A stretch of 64,000 nucleotides of DNA from Aliiroseovarius salicola (GTDB taxonomy: Bacteria; Pseudomonadota; Alphaproteobacteria; Rhodobacterales; Rhodobacteraceae): assembly GCF_027891095.1 (NCBI RefSeq), contig NZ_JAQIIO010000006.1, positions 124,001 to 188,000 of the forward strand, in the 5' to 3' direction. Of this stretch, positions 38,053-47,375 are shown piece after piece (position 1 is the stretch's first letter; every line of letters begins with the position of its first letter). Made by a program: the position numbers and the translations under genes. The notes beneath the pieces were generated by a model. It had not been told where the DNA came from and did no database searches. It saw nothing but the letters and a program-made list of their open reading frames with translations.

Positions 38053-38232
38053 ATGAATCTGCGTCAGTTCCTGCGCATGTCCAAATGGGCGCGCAATCCA
38101 CCGTCAGAGAAACGGGTGAAACTGGTGCTGGGTGTGGTAGCCCTCTGCCTTCTATTGGTCGGCTATGAATACGTATTCGGAACGCCAGACTGGCTTTCAG
38201 GCTGGTCCGGCAGACCAAAATTCCGCCCCTGA
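38053..38232 (+). CDS. 59-residue single-pass membrane protein downstream of hpt
   Basis: The ATG is 12 bases after the hpt stop with GGGGACAGCCGC upstream. The peptide begins MNLRQFLRMSKWARNPPSEK, basic and tryptophan-containing. It continues with a hydrophobic helix (VKLVLGVVALCLLLVGYEYVF) and ends with an aromatic, polar tail (GTPDWLSGWSGRPKFRP). The topology would be N-in. I recall similar unnamed proteins behind hpt in related genomes; no function is known to me. A strong terminator lies just behind it. Confidence 0.75.
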   Translation: MNLRQFLRMSKWARNPPSEKRVKLVLGVVALCLLLVGYEYVFGTPDWLSGWSGRPKFRP

Positions 38233-38250
38233 CACAACCACTGCATACAC

Positions 38251-38285
38251 AAAAGGCGCACGGGCATCCGCACGCCTTTTTTCTT
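38251..38285. terminator. Bidirectional terminator between the hpt operon and lipA
   Basis: AAAAGGCG pairs with CGCCTTTT across a 16-base loop. The plus strand continues into a run of T, and the minus strand likewise has T residues after the stem because of the leading A run, so it can serve both convergent transcripts. Confidence 0.8.
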
Positions 38286-38350
38286 GCTTGCAATACCTTG
38301 GGGTGAGAACGAAGTCCGATGGGCAAAGCCCCTTTTTCCGTCCAACCCCG

Positions 38351-39304
38351 TTAACTTTTGCCTGACAATTGGGCTTCGCGATTTGCCCGTAGTCGTTCAA
38401 AGTCATTGCCAGCAAAATAGGATGACCGGGTCAGCGGTGTGGCCGACACCATGGTAAACCCTTTGCCATAGGCGGCTTTTTCATAATCCTTGAACTCGTC
38501 TGGATGCACAAACCGCTCCACCGCGTGGTGTTTCGGCGTTGGTTGCAGATACTGGCCGATGGTGATGAAATCCACGTTAGCAGCGCGCATGTCATCCATC
38601 ACCTGGCGCACACCTTGTGCGTCCTCGCCAAGACCAACCATGATACCCGACTTGGTGAACATCGAGGGATCAAGCTCTTTCACGCGCTGCAGCAGTCGAA
38701 GCGAGTGAAAATAGCGTGCGCCTGGACGCACGGTGGGATAGAGACCCGGCACCGTTTCAAGGTTGTGATTGAACACATCAGGCTTGGCCTCGACCACGGT
38801 TTCCAACACCGACGTGTCACATTTCAGAAAATCCGGTGTCAGGATCTCAATGGTGGTATCGGGCGACTTGTGACGGATCGCTCGAATGGTCTGGGCAAAA
38901 TGCTCCGCCCCGCCATCTTCAAGGTCATCCCGGTCCACAGAGGTGATCACCACATGGTTCAATCCAAGCTTTTTCACCGCATCTGCCACGCGGCCCGGCT
39001 CAAACACGTCCAGATCGTCGGGACGACCGGTCGCCACGTTACAAAACGTGCAGCCACGAGTACAGATTTCGCCCATGATCATCATGGTGGCGTGGCCCTG
39101 TGACCAGCATTCGCCCGCGTTGGGACAAGCAGCCTCTTCGCAAACGGTCGAGAGCTTGTTTTCCCGCATAATCTTGTGGGTTTCCGCATAGCCCTTGCCA
39201 CCGGGAGCGCGCACGCGAATCCAGCTTGGCTTTTTCGGCTGTGCATTGTCCTTGCGATGCGCCTTTTCCGGGTGGCGCTCTTCGGGCAGTTTCAGATCAC
39301 GCAT
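38351..39304 (-). CDS. lipA: Lipoyl synthase
   Basis: LipA is a radical SAM enzyme that inserts two sulfurs into octanoyl groups on E2 and H proteins. The 317-residue protein carries the auxiliary-cluster motif [12 protein letters not shown], the radical SAM motif CTRGCTFC, and the C-terminal RSSYFAG serine ligand for the auxiliary cluster. Substrate blocks include [23 protein letters not shown] and [11 protein letters not shown]. Everything needed for activity is present. It converges on the hpt operon at the terminator. Confidence 0.97.
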   Translation of the reverse strand: MRDLKLPEERHPEKAHRKDNAQPKKPSWIRVRAPGGKGYAETHKIMRENKLSTVCEEAACPNAGECWSQGHATMMIMGEICTRGCTFCNVATGRPDDLDVFEPGRVADAVKKLGLNHVVITSVDRDDLEDGGAEHFAQTIRAIRHKSPDTTIEILTPDFLKCDTSVLETVVEAKPDVFNHNLETVPGLYPTVRPGARYFHSLRLLQRVKELDPSMFTKSGIMVGLGEDAQGVRQVMDDMRAANVDFITIGQYLQPTPKHHAVERFVHPDEFKDYEKAAYGKGFTMVSATPLTRSSYFAGNDFERLRANREAQLSGKS

Positions 39305-39565
39305 GGCTTGTCCTCCAATTGCCCCACTATATACGGTGCGCCTGACCCGGTGTCACCCTTCTGCATCCCTTGGGATGCGGGATTGTGATAATCGCATAGC
39401 TGGGCGAAATATACGCGATCAAATCCGACATTTAGCCCTTTTTCATACTGCGTCAAAGAAACGTATTGTGAGCAATTTGGAATGTTTCTAATACGACGCG
39501 TGTCCGGACGGAGGAATTGATTCCCCGCCAGCCAACATATTGAATTTTTATAAGGATCGAGACAG

Positions 39566-40111
39566 ATGAAAGAAGGCGTTCGCGTCCCCAATATCACCTT
39601 CAAAACCCGTGTGCGTGACGAAAGCATCGGTGGTGACAACCCGTTCCGCTGGCAGGACATGACGTCAGACGACTATTTCGCAGGCAAACGCGTGATCCTG
39701 TTCTCGCTGCCCGGCGCATTCACACCCACCTGTTCGACTTTCCAGCTGCCCGGTTTTGAAAAGGGTGCGGAAGAGTTTGCTAAAATGGGCATCGACGAGA
39801 TCTACTGCATGTCCGTGAATGACAGCTTTGTCATGAACGCCTGGGCGCGCAACCAGGAACTGGAAAACGTAAATGTCATCCCGGATGGGTCCGGTGAATT
39901 CACTCGTCAGATCGGGATGCTGGTGGCCAAGGACAACGTGGGATTTGGTGACCGTTCGTGGCGCTATGCAGCCATCATCAAGGATGGTGTAGTTGAAAAA
40001 TGGTTCGAAGAACCCGGCCGCGAAGATAACCACGGCGCAGATCCTTACGGAGAGAGCTCGCCGGAAAACGTGATGGCATGGCTGAATGACAACGCCAAGG
40101 CCGTGGCATAA
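39566..40111 (+). CDS. Prx5-type peroxiredoxin
   Basis: A thiol peroxidase that reduces peroxides. The 181-residue protein contains VILFSLPGAFTPTCSTFQLPGF, with peroxidatic Cys56 in the PGAFTPTCS motif of the atypical Prx5/AhpE-like branch. Downstream are DEIYCMSVNDSFVMNAWARNQ and the resolving-region FTRQIGMLVAKDNVGFGDRSWRYAAIIKDGVV. A second cysteine (Cys in EIYCMSV) is present. Whether glutathione/glutaredoxin or thioredoxin reduces it is not shown. It is monocistronic, with a strong terminator. The upstream 260 bases are AT-rich and presumably hold its promoter. Confidence 0.92.
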   Translation: MKEGVRVPNITFKTRVRDESIGGDNPFRWQDMTSDDYFAGKRVILFSLPGAFTPTCSTFQLPGFEKGAEEFAKMGIDEIYCMSVNDSFVMNAWARNQELENVNVIPDGSGEFTRQIGMLVAKDNVGFGDRSWRYAAIIKDGVVEKWFEEPGREDNHGADPYGESSPENVMAWLNDNAKAVA

Positions 40112-40138
40112 GCCACCCGCTACATATGTTTTGAGAAG

Positions 40139-40166
40139 GGCCACCAGTTTTTTGGTGGCCTTTTTT
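40139..40166 (+). terminator. Rho-independent terminator after the peroxiredoxin gene
   Basis: GGCCACCA pairs perfectly with TGGTGGCC across a 6-base loop (GTTTTT) and is followed by six T residues, 28 bases after the stop. Confidence 0.9.
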
Positions 40167-40196
40167 ACACCGATCTACTCTCGAACTTGGAGATAG

Positions 40197-40229
40197 GTGT
40201 CCAGTCCGCTTTGCGGACTTTCCGGACAC
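40197..40229. other. Strong nested hairpin in the gap after the peroxiredoxin gene
   Basis: The inner stem AGTCCGC/GCGGACT closes a TTT triloop. The outer stem GTGTCC/GGACAC encloses it with a 4-base bulge (TTCC) on the 3' side, giving 13 perfect base pairs in 33 bases. There is no T tract and a terminator already precedes it, so it is not explained as a terminator. The stretch to about 40459 holds no gene I can support; CGTGCAGA is repeated twice there, 20 bases apart. Confidence 0.5.
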
Positions 40230-40459
40230 GTGCAGATGCGGTGAGTGCTCGTGCAGAAACCCCTTGCGATTGCAACTCGTTTCTCGCTGTGACGCAGCCC
40301 AATTCGCCGAAGTGGGTCATTGAACCCTTCTAGGAGACACCAAAAGCAACGAGCCCGAACGCGACCAAACCGGCGAGAAATGCGCGATTTGTTGGCTCTC
40401 CAAACATCGGAGGGGCGGTTCCATGCCCCCCTTCGTTTGCTTCGAGTTCTAATCTTCGG

Positions 40460-40702
40460 TCAAGTTGGCGGGTATGCGCCTAGCCGGTAGTGGGATTCTT
40501 CCTTGGCACGGTTAGCACCAGATTCGAATTTTACGACAACTCGGTAAAGCGTATCTGCAAGGAATGCGCAAACCATGCAGCGAGCCTCATATCCAAAACC
40601 ACGTTCGGCCATTGCTTCGAATTCTACCTGCGTTCGGCCGCCTGCACGGATCACCATCAAGTCGAACTCGGTGAGCTGGGGTGTATGATTTTTGCGGGTC
40701 AT
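40460..40702 (-). CDS. 80-residue hypothetical protein
   Basis: The ATG at 40702 has AGGAGG at 7 bases, an excellent ribosome site. The soluble, charged peptide begins MTRKNHTPQLTEFDLMVIRAGG and has two cysteines (YEARCMVCAFLADTLYRVVV) spaced C-X2-C. The tail is ESHYRLGAYPPT. I do not recognise a family. It lies alone between the peroxiredoxin and the HxlR regulator, divergent from the latter across about 145 bases, and could be under its control. Confidence 0.55.
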   Translation of the reverse strand: MTRKNHTPQLTEFDLMVIRAGGRTQVEFEAMAERGFGYEARCMVCAFLADTLYRVVVKFESGANRAKEESHYRLGAYPPT

Positions 40703-40847
40703 TGTGTGCCTCCTCTTCAATGCATCCTCATTCTGGCAGGCGGTCTCACCCGGCTGATAGTGCAGGAACTGAAGCGGTCCCGGTACTTTTTTTGAACTAG
40801 AAAGGTCCGGTGGAAAAAACTATTTTTGGAAGCAGGAGGAATTGATT

Positions 40848-41546
40848 ATGGCAACCAAAACATATGGGATCTACTGCCCAACTTCGAAGGCCTGCGAAGT
40901 GCTGGAACCTCGTTGGACCATTCCGATTCTCTGCGAGCTTTGGGACAGCAACACGCGGTTCAACGAAATCCGGCGCGCGCTTCCAGCTCTGTCACCCGGG
41001 CTATTGTCAAAGCGCCTTAAGGAACTCGAAGCCAATGGAATGATCGAACGTGTAGAAAACCGTGCGCAAGGTACGGTTGACTATTTTCGCACTCAAAAAG
41101 CTGTTGAGCTTGAACCAATTTTTGACGAACTGGCCCGCTGGGCTCAGCGTCATGTGGATGCGGAAATAGCGCTTTCAGATCAAGATGCGGGAATGCTGAT
41201 GTGGAAGCTGCGTCGACGGATTAAAGCTGAGGAAATGATTGAGGGTCGAAACACTATACGGTTCCACTTCCCGGACGCCACTAGCAAGCACAACACGTAT
41301 TGGATCGTTGCCAAACGCGGTGCCGATGCCGACCTCTGTGTTCACGATCCCAAGTTGGAACCGGACTTATTCGTGGAATGTCGTGTCGGTGTTCTGACTG
41401 GTATCTACCTAGGGCGCCGCAGTCTGGCACGTGAAATTGATGACGGCAACATATTCCTGAGCGGTGACACACGCTTGATTAGGAACTTCACAAAGTGGCT
41501 GCCACACAATGTCTATGCAGATACCGCAGGTATCGCGAAGGTGTAA
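40848..41546 (+). CDS. HxlR-family transcriptional regulator with C-terminal extension
   Basis: The ATG at 40848 (MATKTYGIYCPTSKACEVLEPRWTIPILCELW) has AGGAGG upstream. A winged-helix HxlR domain fills about residues 1-105, with FNEIRRALPALSPGLLSKRLKELEANGMIERV. The rest, residues 110-232, is a second domain (RFHFPDATSKHNTYWIVAKRGADADLCVHDP ... FVECRVGVLTGIYLGRRSL), absent from short HxlR proteins. It resembles the SCP2/sterol-binding-like sensor found in some family members. An N-terminal cysteine (YCPTSKAC) could be redox-sensing. The AT-rich region upstream is shared with the divergent 80-codon gene. Confidence 0.85.
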   Translation: MATKTYGIYCPTSKACEVLEPRWTIPILCELWDSNTRFNEIRRALPALSPGLLSKRLKELEANGMIERVENRAQGTVDYFRTQKAVELEPIFDELARWAQRHVDAEIALSDQDAGMLMWKLRRRIKAEEMIEGRNTIRFHFPDATSKHNTYWIVAKRGADADLCVHDPKLEPDLFVECRVGVLTGIYLGRRSLAREIDDGNIFLSGDTRLIRNFTKWLPHNVYADTAGIAKV

Positions 41547-41689
41547 CGGTGTTTTTTAGAAAACATTTGGATCTGATGATAGTGCGGTGCCCGATGCTGT
41601 GGCGGCATTTTTAGAGAATCGCCACCGGCACCGGTTCCGATCTCTGACAAAACAAAAGTCGCGATATAGGGATTAAGCAGGAGTGTTCG

Positions 41690-42457
41690 ATGAATGATTT
41701 TTTCAACCCAAAGATGGCCGCCCAGCAGGAACGAATGGCGCGAACCGAGGACATGATGCGCCAGCGCTCGAAACACATGCGGGTTCTTTCTCCAAAATCA
41801 GGTGAAAAAATCCTGGAACTCGGCTCCGGCAACGGGATTTTCGCGCGCGAACTTGCTGAGCGCGTAAGGCCTGGCGGCGAGGTGATTGGATTGGATCCTT
41901 CGGAAGCCATCCTTGAAATGGCTCGTCATATCTACCCGCAGGGGGAATTCATTCAAGGCGACGCTCAGGATTTACCGTTCGAAGACCGGAGCTTCGATGC
42001 CGTTGCGGCAGCACAGGTGTTTTGTTTCCTAAAGGATGTTGATCAAGCACTTGCCGAAACCTATCGCGTTCTCAAACCTCAGGGCCGCGTCGTCATCCTC
42101 GACACGGATTGGGATACGCTGGTGTGGCGCACCAGGCAACCCGAGCTGATGGCAAGGGTCATGGATGCCTACAAGGCGGTCTATGCGAATGCGTATTTGC
42201 CGAGAACTCTACCGCACCGTTTATCGCAGGCAGGGTTTTCGAATATCAAAGTCAAAAGTTTCGTGGTTCTGAACAGAGGTCTGGGAGAAGAAACATATGC
42301 GCGCCAGTCCATAGGCTTCGCGACATCCATAATGGAGGGCTCGCCCGAGTTCAGCAAAGAAGAGCAAACGTGTTGGCTTGAAGATCAGGAACAGCTAGAG
42401 CGGAACGGTGACGTGTTCTTTTCGCTCAACCGCTACATTCTCTCCGGAAGAAAATGA
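41690..42457 (+). CDS. Class I SAM-dependent methyltransferase
   Basis: A 255-residue protein with the UbiE/Methyltransf_11 layout. Motif I is ILELGSGNGIFARELAERV (about 41-59), then EVIGLDPSEAILEMA, QGDAQDLPFEDRSFDAV and VFCFLKDVDQALAETYRVLKPQGRVVILDTDW. A longer C-terminal part (NAYLPRTLPHRLSQAGFSNIKVKSFVVLNRG) resembles small-molecule methyltransferases acting on quinone-like or lipid substrates, but the substrate is unknown. The ribosome site is AGGAG. It is downstream of the HxlR regulator by about 145 bases. Confidence 0.88.
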   Translation: MNDFFNPKMAAQQERMARTEDMMRQRSKHMRVLSPKSGEKILELGSGNGIFARELAERVRPGGEVIGLDPSEAILEMARHIYPQGEFIQGDAQDLPFEDRSFDAVAAAQVFCFLKDVDQALAETYRVLKPQGRVVILDTDWDTLVWRTRQPELMARVMDAYKAVYANAYLPRTLPHRLSQAGFSNIKVKSFVVLNRGLGEETYARQSIGFATSIMEGSPEFSKEEQTCWLEDQEQLERNGDVFFSLNRYILSGRK

Positions 42458-42606
42458 GTGCCTTCAAAAGGGACCCCTATCCTACCCCCGTGAGTTTGAA
42501 TGTCAGTCCTTTCACAGGCCGTATGAACGATCAGTCTAGCCGTGACATGGCAGCGATTTCAACGCTGTGAATGCGCGCAGCGAAAAATCCAAGTTCACTT
42601 GTGGGC

Positions 42607-43125
42607 TCAAACCGGCCTAAGTCCTTTCGCGAAACGCGCGGCGTTTTCCTGATAATGCAGGGCTGAGGCGATTAGCGACTGTTTGGTGGCGTCATCGATT
42701 TCCCGCACGATCTTGCCGGGGCTGCCAAGTACCATGGACCCGTCCGGAATTTCCTTGCCTTCGGTCACCAAGGCCCCTGCCCCGATCAGGCAACCTTTGC
42801 CGATCTTGGCCCCATTCATGATCGTCGCATTCATTCCGATCAGACTGCCATCCCCGATCATGCAACCATGCAAAAGCACCTTGTGGCCCACGGTGACATT
42901 GGCGCCGATGGAAAGCGGAAAACCCATGTCGGTGTGAAAAACGCAATTTTCCTGCACGTTGGTGCCTTCACCAATGTCAATAAGCTCATTATCCCCACGA
43001 AGGGTGCAACCAAACCAAATCGAAGCCTTCGCGGCCACTCTTACCTTGCCAATAAGATTGGCATCTGCGGCCACCCAGGCGTCGGGACTGATTTCAGGAG
43101 CAACTCCGTCTAGTGCATAGATCAT
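42607..43125 (-). CDS. Gamma-carbonic anhydrase family protein
   Basis: A 172-residue left-handed beta-helix of hexapeptide repeats ([32 protein letters not shown]). The three metal-binding histidines are visible: His64 (CVFHTDMG), His81 and His86 ([12 protein letters not shown]). A C-terminal helix packs against the helix stack ([22 protein letters not shown]). Many members of this family lack detectable carbonic anhydrase activity, so the product is named by family only. Its ATG overlaps the gmk stop (ATGA), linking it to gmk-yicC. Confidence 0.93.
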   Translation of the reverse strand: MIYALDGVAPEISPDAWVAADANLIGKVRVAAKASIWFGCTLRGDNELIDIGEGTNVQENCVFHTDMGFPLSIGANVTVGHKVLLHGCMIGDGSLIGMNATIMNGAKIGKGCLIGAGALVTEGKEIPDGSMVLGSPGKIVREIDDATKQSLIASALHYQENAARFAKGLRPV

Positions 43126-43775
43126 GTTTCACCCTCCTCAAATTCCGAATGCAGGCTGCGGACAAATTCCAATAGCCCTGGTTGTTGGGCACGTCGCAGA
43201 CGTTCGGCTGAAACAATGGTTTTCAACCTGTCGAACGTGGCATCCAAATCATCGTTTACCAGAACGTAATCATACCCATCCCAATGGCTGATCTCATCCC
43301 AGCTTCTCTGCATCCGCTTCTGGATGACATCGGCACTGTCCTGCCCACGGCTGACCAGTCGGCGTCTAAGTTCGGTGATCGAAGGTGGCAGCACAAAGAT
43401 CGACAATACGTGATCCCGCAAAGCAGAGTTCGAAATCTGCTGCGCGCCCTGCCAATCCACATCAAAAAGAACGTCGCGACCATCTTCGATTGCATCGCGA
43501 ACCGGTCCGGCAGGGGATCCGTAGAAATTGCCGAACACATGGGCATGTTCCAACATCTCGCCTTCGGCCACCATGCCTTTGAATGTCGGCTCATTCACAA
43601 AATGGTAATGAACGCCATCCTCTTCGCCCTTTCGAGGCGCACGTGTGGTGGCAGAAACCGAAAAGCGCAAACTGTCATCCCACTCCATCAGTCGCTTGGC
43701 GAGCGTTGATTTTCCCGCCCCTGAGGGAGATGAGAGAATGATGAGCAGACCTCTGCGTGTATCAAATTTAGTCAT
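43122..43775 (-). CDS. gmk: Guanylate kinase
   Basis: Gmk converts GMP to GDP with ATP. The ATG at 43775 has GGAG at 8 bases; a GTG three codons earlier overlaps the yicC stop. The 217-residue protein shows the P-loop [33 protein letters not shown] (GMP-binding), [10 protein letters not shown] and [14 protein letters not shown], with a C-terminal [11 protein letters not shown] block. It lies between yicC and the gamma-carbonic-anhydrase gene with overlaps at both ends. Confidence 0.96.
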   Translation of the reverse strand: MTKFDTRRGLLIILSSPSGAGKSTLAKRLMEWDDSLRFSVSATTRAPRKGEEDGVHYHFVNEPTFKGMVAEGEMLEHAHVFGNFYGSPAGPVRDAIEDGRDVLFDVDWQGAQQISNSALRDHVLSIFVLPPSITELRRRLVSRGQDSADVIQKRMQRSWDEISHWDGYDYVLVNDDLDATFDRLKTIVSAERLRRAQQPGLLEFVRSLHSEFEEGET

Positions 43776-43780
43776 GGTAC

Positions 43781-44674
43781 TCACTCCAGGTTTTGCACTT
43801 GTTCACGCATCTGATCGATCACGTGTTTGAGGTCCAATCCGACTGCCGTCAGTTCCTTGAACTGCGCCTTGGAACAAAGCGTATTGGCTTCGCGATTGAA
43901 CTCCTGCATCAGGAAATCGAGCTTGCGCCCAATCGGACCGTCACTTTCGAGATGTTCCTGAGCAGCAGCAACATGGGCTCGCAAACGGTCGATTTCTTCA
44001 CGTACATCAGTTTTCACAGCGATTAGTGCCAGTTCCTGCGACAGCCGATCCGCATCGACGCCGTCAGTGTTGTCCAACACACGTGATAACGCGGTGACTA
44101 GCGTTTGTTTCTGAGCATCCTGTCGGTCGTCCAGCATCGTGACGGCCTTGTCGATGAGTTGACCGACTTCTTCCACTTGTGAGGACAGGATCTTGATTAA
44201 CTCCGTCCCCTCGCGGGTCCTTTCGGATACAAACTGAGCCACCAGATCAGGAATTTGCTTTTTAAAAGCGTCCAAAAGAGCCTTGGTGTCTTCATTCGAA
44301 CCAGAACTGATCTCAAGCACCCCCCGCATCTGCGCGATGTCCGAAACGGCGACGGGGGCCACGTCTACCCCGTTTGCTTTTGCTTCAGCGCTGATCGTGT
44401 CCAGAAGGGTCAGCGCATTGGCCAGACCTGATGGGCTGATCGCCACCTGTCCAGTTTCATCATTTCGCGTCACACGTAACCCGACAGAGACATTGCCCCG
44501 TGTCACATGCTTTTTGAGTTCGCGACGCAGGACCTCGTCCAACCCCGCGATCCAGTCTGGTAGGCGCAGGCGCATATCAAGACCCCGGGCATTGACCGAA
44601 CGCATGTCCCAGCTCCAGCCATAGATCCCATTTTCGCCGGTTGCACTTGCAAAGCCTGTCATTGATTGCGCCAT
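43781..44674 (-). CDS. YicC family endoribonuclease-like protein
   Basis: The ATG at 44674 ([20 protein letters not shown]) marks the true N-terminus, because the family begins with SMTGF. The frame upstream is non-homologous. The 297-residue protein contains [43 protein letters not shown] and the C-terminal DUF1732 block [25 protein letters not shown]. coli YicC (proposed name RnaM) was reported as an endoribonuclease acting on regulatory RNA. Its gene is commonly next to gmk, as here. A TTAACCAT box lies just upstream in the divergent region. Confidence 0.92.
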   Translation of the reverse strand: MAQSMTGFASATGENGIYGWSWDMRSVNARGLDMRLRLPDWIAGLDEVLRRELKKHVTRGNVSVGLRVTRNDETGQVAISPSGLANALTLLDTISAEAKANGVDVAPVAVSDIAQMRGVLEISSGSNEDTKALLDAFKKQIPDLVAQFVSERTREGTELIKILSSQVEEVGQLIDKAVTMLDDRQDAQKQTLVTALSRVLDNTDGVDADRLSQELALIAVKTDVREEIDRLRAHVAAAQEHLESDGPIGRKLDFLMQEFNREANTLCSKAQFKELTAVGLDLKHVIDQMREQVQNLE

Positions 44675-44702
44675 GATCTGTCTTGCTGCCCCGTTTTCTC
44701 GG

Positions 44703-44717
44703 TTAACCATTTGATAA
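44703..44717 (+). promoter_or_regulatory. Candidate CtrA box between yicC and the PAS-protein gene
   Basis: TTAA-CCATTTG-ATAA matches TTAA-N7-TTAA with one change and contains the TTAACCAT half-site exactly. It lies 29 bases from the yicC start and about 125 from the PAS gene. Overlapping its end is GATAA-ggt-TTATC, a 5-3-5 palindrome. The same TTAACCATTT stretch occurs upstream of ctrA. Confidence 0.5.
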
Positions 44718-44839
44718 GGTTTATCACCACACTTTAATGGAATGTGGCATATTAAGATTGCGGTAAGGAATACCACAAATTCAGTTAACAGACGGTCACC
44801 AAAGGAACAAGATTGACTTGGTGTCGAAGGGGATTGGCC

Positions 44840-45565
44840 ATGAAGATCGATTATGTAAAAGACGACAATGTGATTTCCATTGCGGCCGCACGCACCGATC
44901 AGAAATTCCCGGCGGTGGCACAGGCCGAGGGATATTGGCATGGCCTGCGAAACGGAGGTTCAATCCCCTCTCGATCTGATGTCGATCCTCGCGGGATATC
45001 AGGCATTCTGGAATATGCTTTTATTCTCGAACAAATCGCGCCGGGCATCGCCAAGATCAGACTGTGCGGCCAGAGTTTGAATGAAGCTCTTGGGATGGAG
45101 ATGCGCGGAATTCCAATCTCGTCTCTCTTCCTGCCTGAGGCGCGCTATCAGTTTCAAAAAGCTCTGCAAAAGATGTTTGAAGGACCCTCGACCATCCAGG
45201 CTTCGCTGATTAGCAAAGGTGGGTTCACACAGAAGGATCTCGAAGCTCAACTGTTTATAGCACCGTTGCGTGATGAACAGGGGCGAGTTACCCGCGCTCT
45301 GGGGACATTTCAGATCAACGATAAGGTAAATCGCGCACCACGCCGTTTTGATTTTCGTGATCTGGTGATCACCAGGATCGAAAGCAATGCAGCCGCTTTA
45401 GAGGCAAGCCGATTGAAACAGGCGACATCGGATCTTTGCCGCGATGTTCAGGGTTTAGCTGAACAAAGAACCGATTTTTCTTTTGAGGCTGATGCAACAC
45501 CACGATCTAAACCCATCAAATCACGATCAGATGTTTCACATCTTCGTCTGGTTCAAACTGACTGA
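44840..45565 (+). CDS. PAS-domain protein (PAS_5/PF07310-like)
   Basis: The ATG at 44840 (MKIDYVKDDNVISIAAARTDQKFPAVAQAEGYWHGLRNG) has GAAGGGG upstream and gives 241 residues. Residues 30-165 form the PAS-like fold typical of short alphaproteobacterial proteins: RSDVDPRGISGILEYAFILEQIAPGIAKIRLCGQSLNEALGMEMRGIPISSLF, then LFIAPLRDEQGRVTRALGTFQIND. The C-terminal 70 residues look disordered. There is no output domain, so it may act through partner proteins. The ligand is unknown. A candidate CtrA box lies upstream. It ends before a bidirectional terminator. Confidence 0.8.
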   Translation: MKIDYVKDDNVISIAAARTDQKFPAVAQAEGYWHGLRNGGSIPSRSDVDPRGISGILEYAFILEQIAPGIAKIRLCGQSLNEALGMEMRGIPISSLFLPEARYQFQKALQKMFEGPSTIQASLISKGGFTQKDLEAQLFIAPLRDEQGRVTRALGTFQINDKVNRAPRRFDFRDLVITRIESNAAALEASRLKQATSDLCRDVQGLAEQRTDFSFEADATPRSKPIKSRSDVSHLRLVQTD

Positions 45566-45626
45566 ATTTCATTTAGGTCTGCGAAAACCACGAACCTGTT
45601 CGCTCTGATGATGCTTTTGTAAAATG

Positions 45627-45655
45627 AAAAACCCTGGCGAAAACCAGGGTTTTTC
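45627..45655. terminator. Bidirectional terminator between the PAS gene and DAHP synthase
   Basis: ACCCTGG and CCAGGGT form a perfect stem around CGAAAA, flanked by an A run on the left and a T run on the right, so it works for both convergent transcripts. Confidence 0.88.
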
Positions 45656-45687
45656 TTGTGTTTTTGGTAAGTCCGAAACCCGGGGTC

Positions 45688-47058
45688 TTACCCCGCCTTG
45701 CGGGCCTCGCTTGGTTGACGCAACGAAGACAATTCTTCTGCCACCAGAAAGGCGAGCTCCAGGGATTGCGATGCGTTGAGGCGCGGATCGCAGGCTGTGT
45801 GATACCGATCCGAGAGGTCCTCGTCTGTCACGGCACGAACACCGCCAGTGCATTCGGTCACATCGGTGCCGGTCATTTCGAAATGAACACCACCCGGGAT
45901 GGTGCCTTCTGATTGATGCACGCCAAAGAAATCTTGCACTTCCTTCAGTACGCTGTCGAAGGGCCGTGTCTTATAGCCTGAAGCCGATTTGATGGTGTTG
46001 CCATGCATCGGATCACAGGACCAGACCACATTCGCACCTTCGGATTTGACGGTTTCGATGAGGCGCGGCAGGTGATCTCCCACTTTGCCAGCCCCGAAAC
46101 GTGCAATCAGCGTCAACCGACCTGCTTCGTTTTCAGGGTTCAGCTTGTTCATCAGAACTTTCAGATCCTCAGCCGTGGTGGTTGGGCCGCATTTCAAACC
46201 AATCGGGTTGATCACACCGCGCAGGAACTCGACATGCGCCCCGTCTGGTTGACGGGTGCGATCACCAATCCAGAGCATATGCCCCGAACCGGCCACGGTT
46301 TTGCCCGTGGTGGCGTCCAATCGGGTCAGCGCTTCTTCATATTCCAGAAGCAGGCTTTCGTGAGAGGTGTAGAAATCTACGGTTTGCAGCGTGTGCATCC
46401 GATCAGCGGTCACGCCTGCGGATTTCATGAAATCAAGGCTATCCTGAATCCGTTCGGCCATTGCACGGTATTTTTCGGCCTCGTCGCTCTCGGTAAAATC
46501 AAGCGTCCATTGGTGCACCTGATGCACATCCGCCAGACCGCCCGTCGAAAACGCGCGTAAAAGGTTCAGTGTGGCAGCCGATTGGGTGTAGGCAGCCAGC
46601 ATCTTGCGTGGATCAGGAATGCGTGCCTGAGACGTGAAGTCGAGTTCGTTGATGATATCGCCACGGTAGCTCGGCAGCTCCACGCCATCCACTGTTTCCG
46701 TCGGCGCGGAACGCGGTTTGGCAAATTGCCCGGCCATGCGACCAACTTTGACCACCGGAACCTTTGCTCCAAAGGTCAGTACCATGGCCATTTGCAGCAT
46801 CACTTTGAACGTGTCACGAATGCCATCTGCCGAGAAATCCGCGAAACTCTCCGCACAATCCCCGCCTTGCAGCAAGAAGGCTTCGCCACGAGAAGCCTTG
46901 CCCAGCTCTTCTTTCAGCCGGATAGCTTCACCCGCAAAGACCAATGGGGGATACTTCCCAAGCTGCGCTTCGACCTCGGCCAACGCAGCCGGGTCGGTAT
47001 AGTCAGGCATCTGCACTCTTGGCTTTGCACGCCAGGCCGACTTTTCCCAATCCGTCAT
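45688..47058 (-). CDS. 3-deoxy-7-phosphoheptulonate (DAHP) synthase, class II
   Basis: The enzyme condenses PEP with erythrose 4-phosphate at the head of the shikimate pathway. The ATG at 47058 ([20 protein letters not shown]) has GGAG upstream; the ORF further up lacks homology. The 456-residue protein is the plant/actinobacterial class II type, not Aro[20 protein letters not shown]-like ([16 protein letters not shown]), [62 protein letters not shown] and [12 protein letters not shown] are visible. Class II is usual in Rhodobacterales. aroK-aroB at 32-34 kb use its product. Confidence 0.96.
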   Translation of the reverse strand: MTDWEKSAWRAKPRVQMPDYTDPAALAEVEAQLGKYPPLVFAGEAIRLKEELGKASRGEAFLLQGGDCAESFADFSADGIRDTFKVMLQMAMVLTFGAKVPVVKVGRMAGQFAKPRSAPTETVDGVELPSYRGDIINELDFTSQARIPDPRKMLAAYTQSAATLNLLRAFSTGGLADVHQVHQWTLDFTESDEAEKYRAMAERIQDSLDFMKSAGVTADRMHTLQTVDFYTSHESLLLEYEEALTRLDATTGKTVAGSGHMLWIGDRTRQPDGAHVEFLRGVINPIGLKCGPTTTAEDLKVLMNKLNPENEAGRLTLIARFGAGKVGDHLPRLIETVKSEGANVVWSCDPMHGNTIKSASGYKTRPFDSVLKEVQDFFGVHQSEGTIPGGVHFEMTGTDVTECTGGVRAVTDEDLSDRYHTACDPRLNASQSLELAFLVAEELSSLRQPSEARKAG

Positions 47059-47375
47059 AATCTTTGCTCCATTTTTCAGTATTGCCCCCTCCTCTGGGGC
47101 ATCAAGGCCCTCTTGATAGCGTCTAAGATCGGCAGGTGCAAACAGTGACGAAATGTTTAGAAGTTTTGATAGCAAAACAGGAGCATTTGCCGCGATTTAA
47201 CCGTTGCGATATGCTGCTGATACCCTGGTAAAAATACGCTGTCTTGTTGGCGTTAAATATCTAGTTCACATCGGGAATATTCGGTCTTCGGATTAAATTC
47301 ACTTGAAGGGTCGCTCTAAAACTGATGTGGTCAATTTCACCTTAACACCAGCCCTCTCAAGCAAGTGAGTCGCAC

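Noticed and set aside
40325-40415. 25-codon minus-strand frame with a hydrophobic run (RAFLAGLVAFGLVAFG)
   Set aside because: No ribosome-binding site in front of its ATG. It may be a remnant of a small membrane protein but cannot be supported as a gene.
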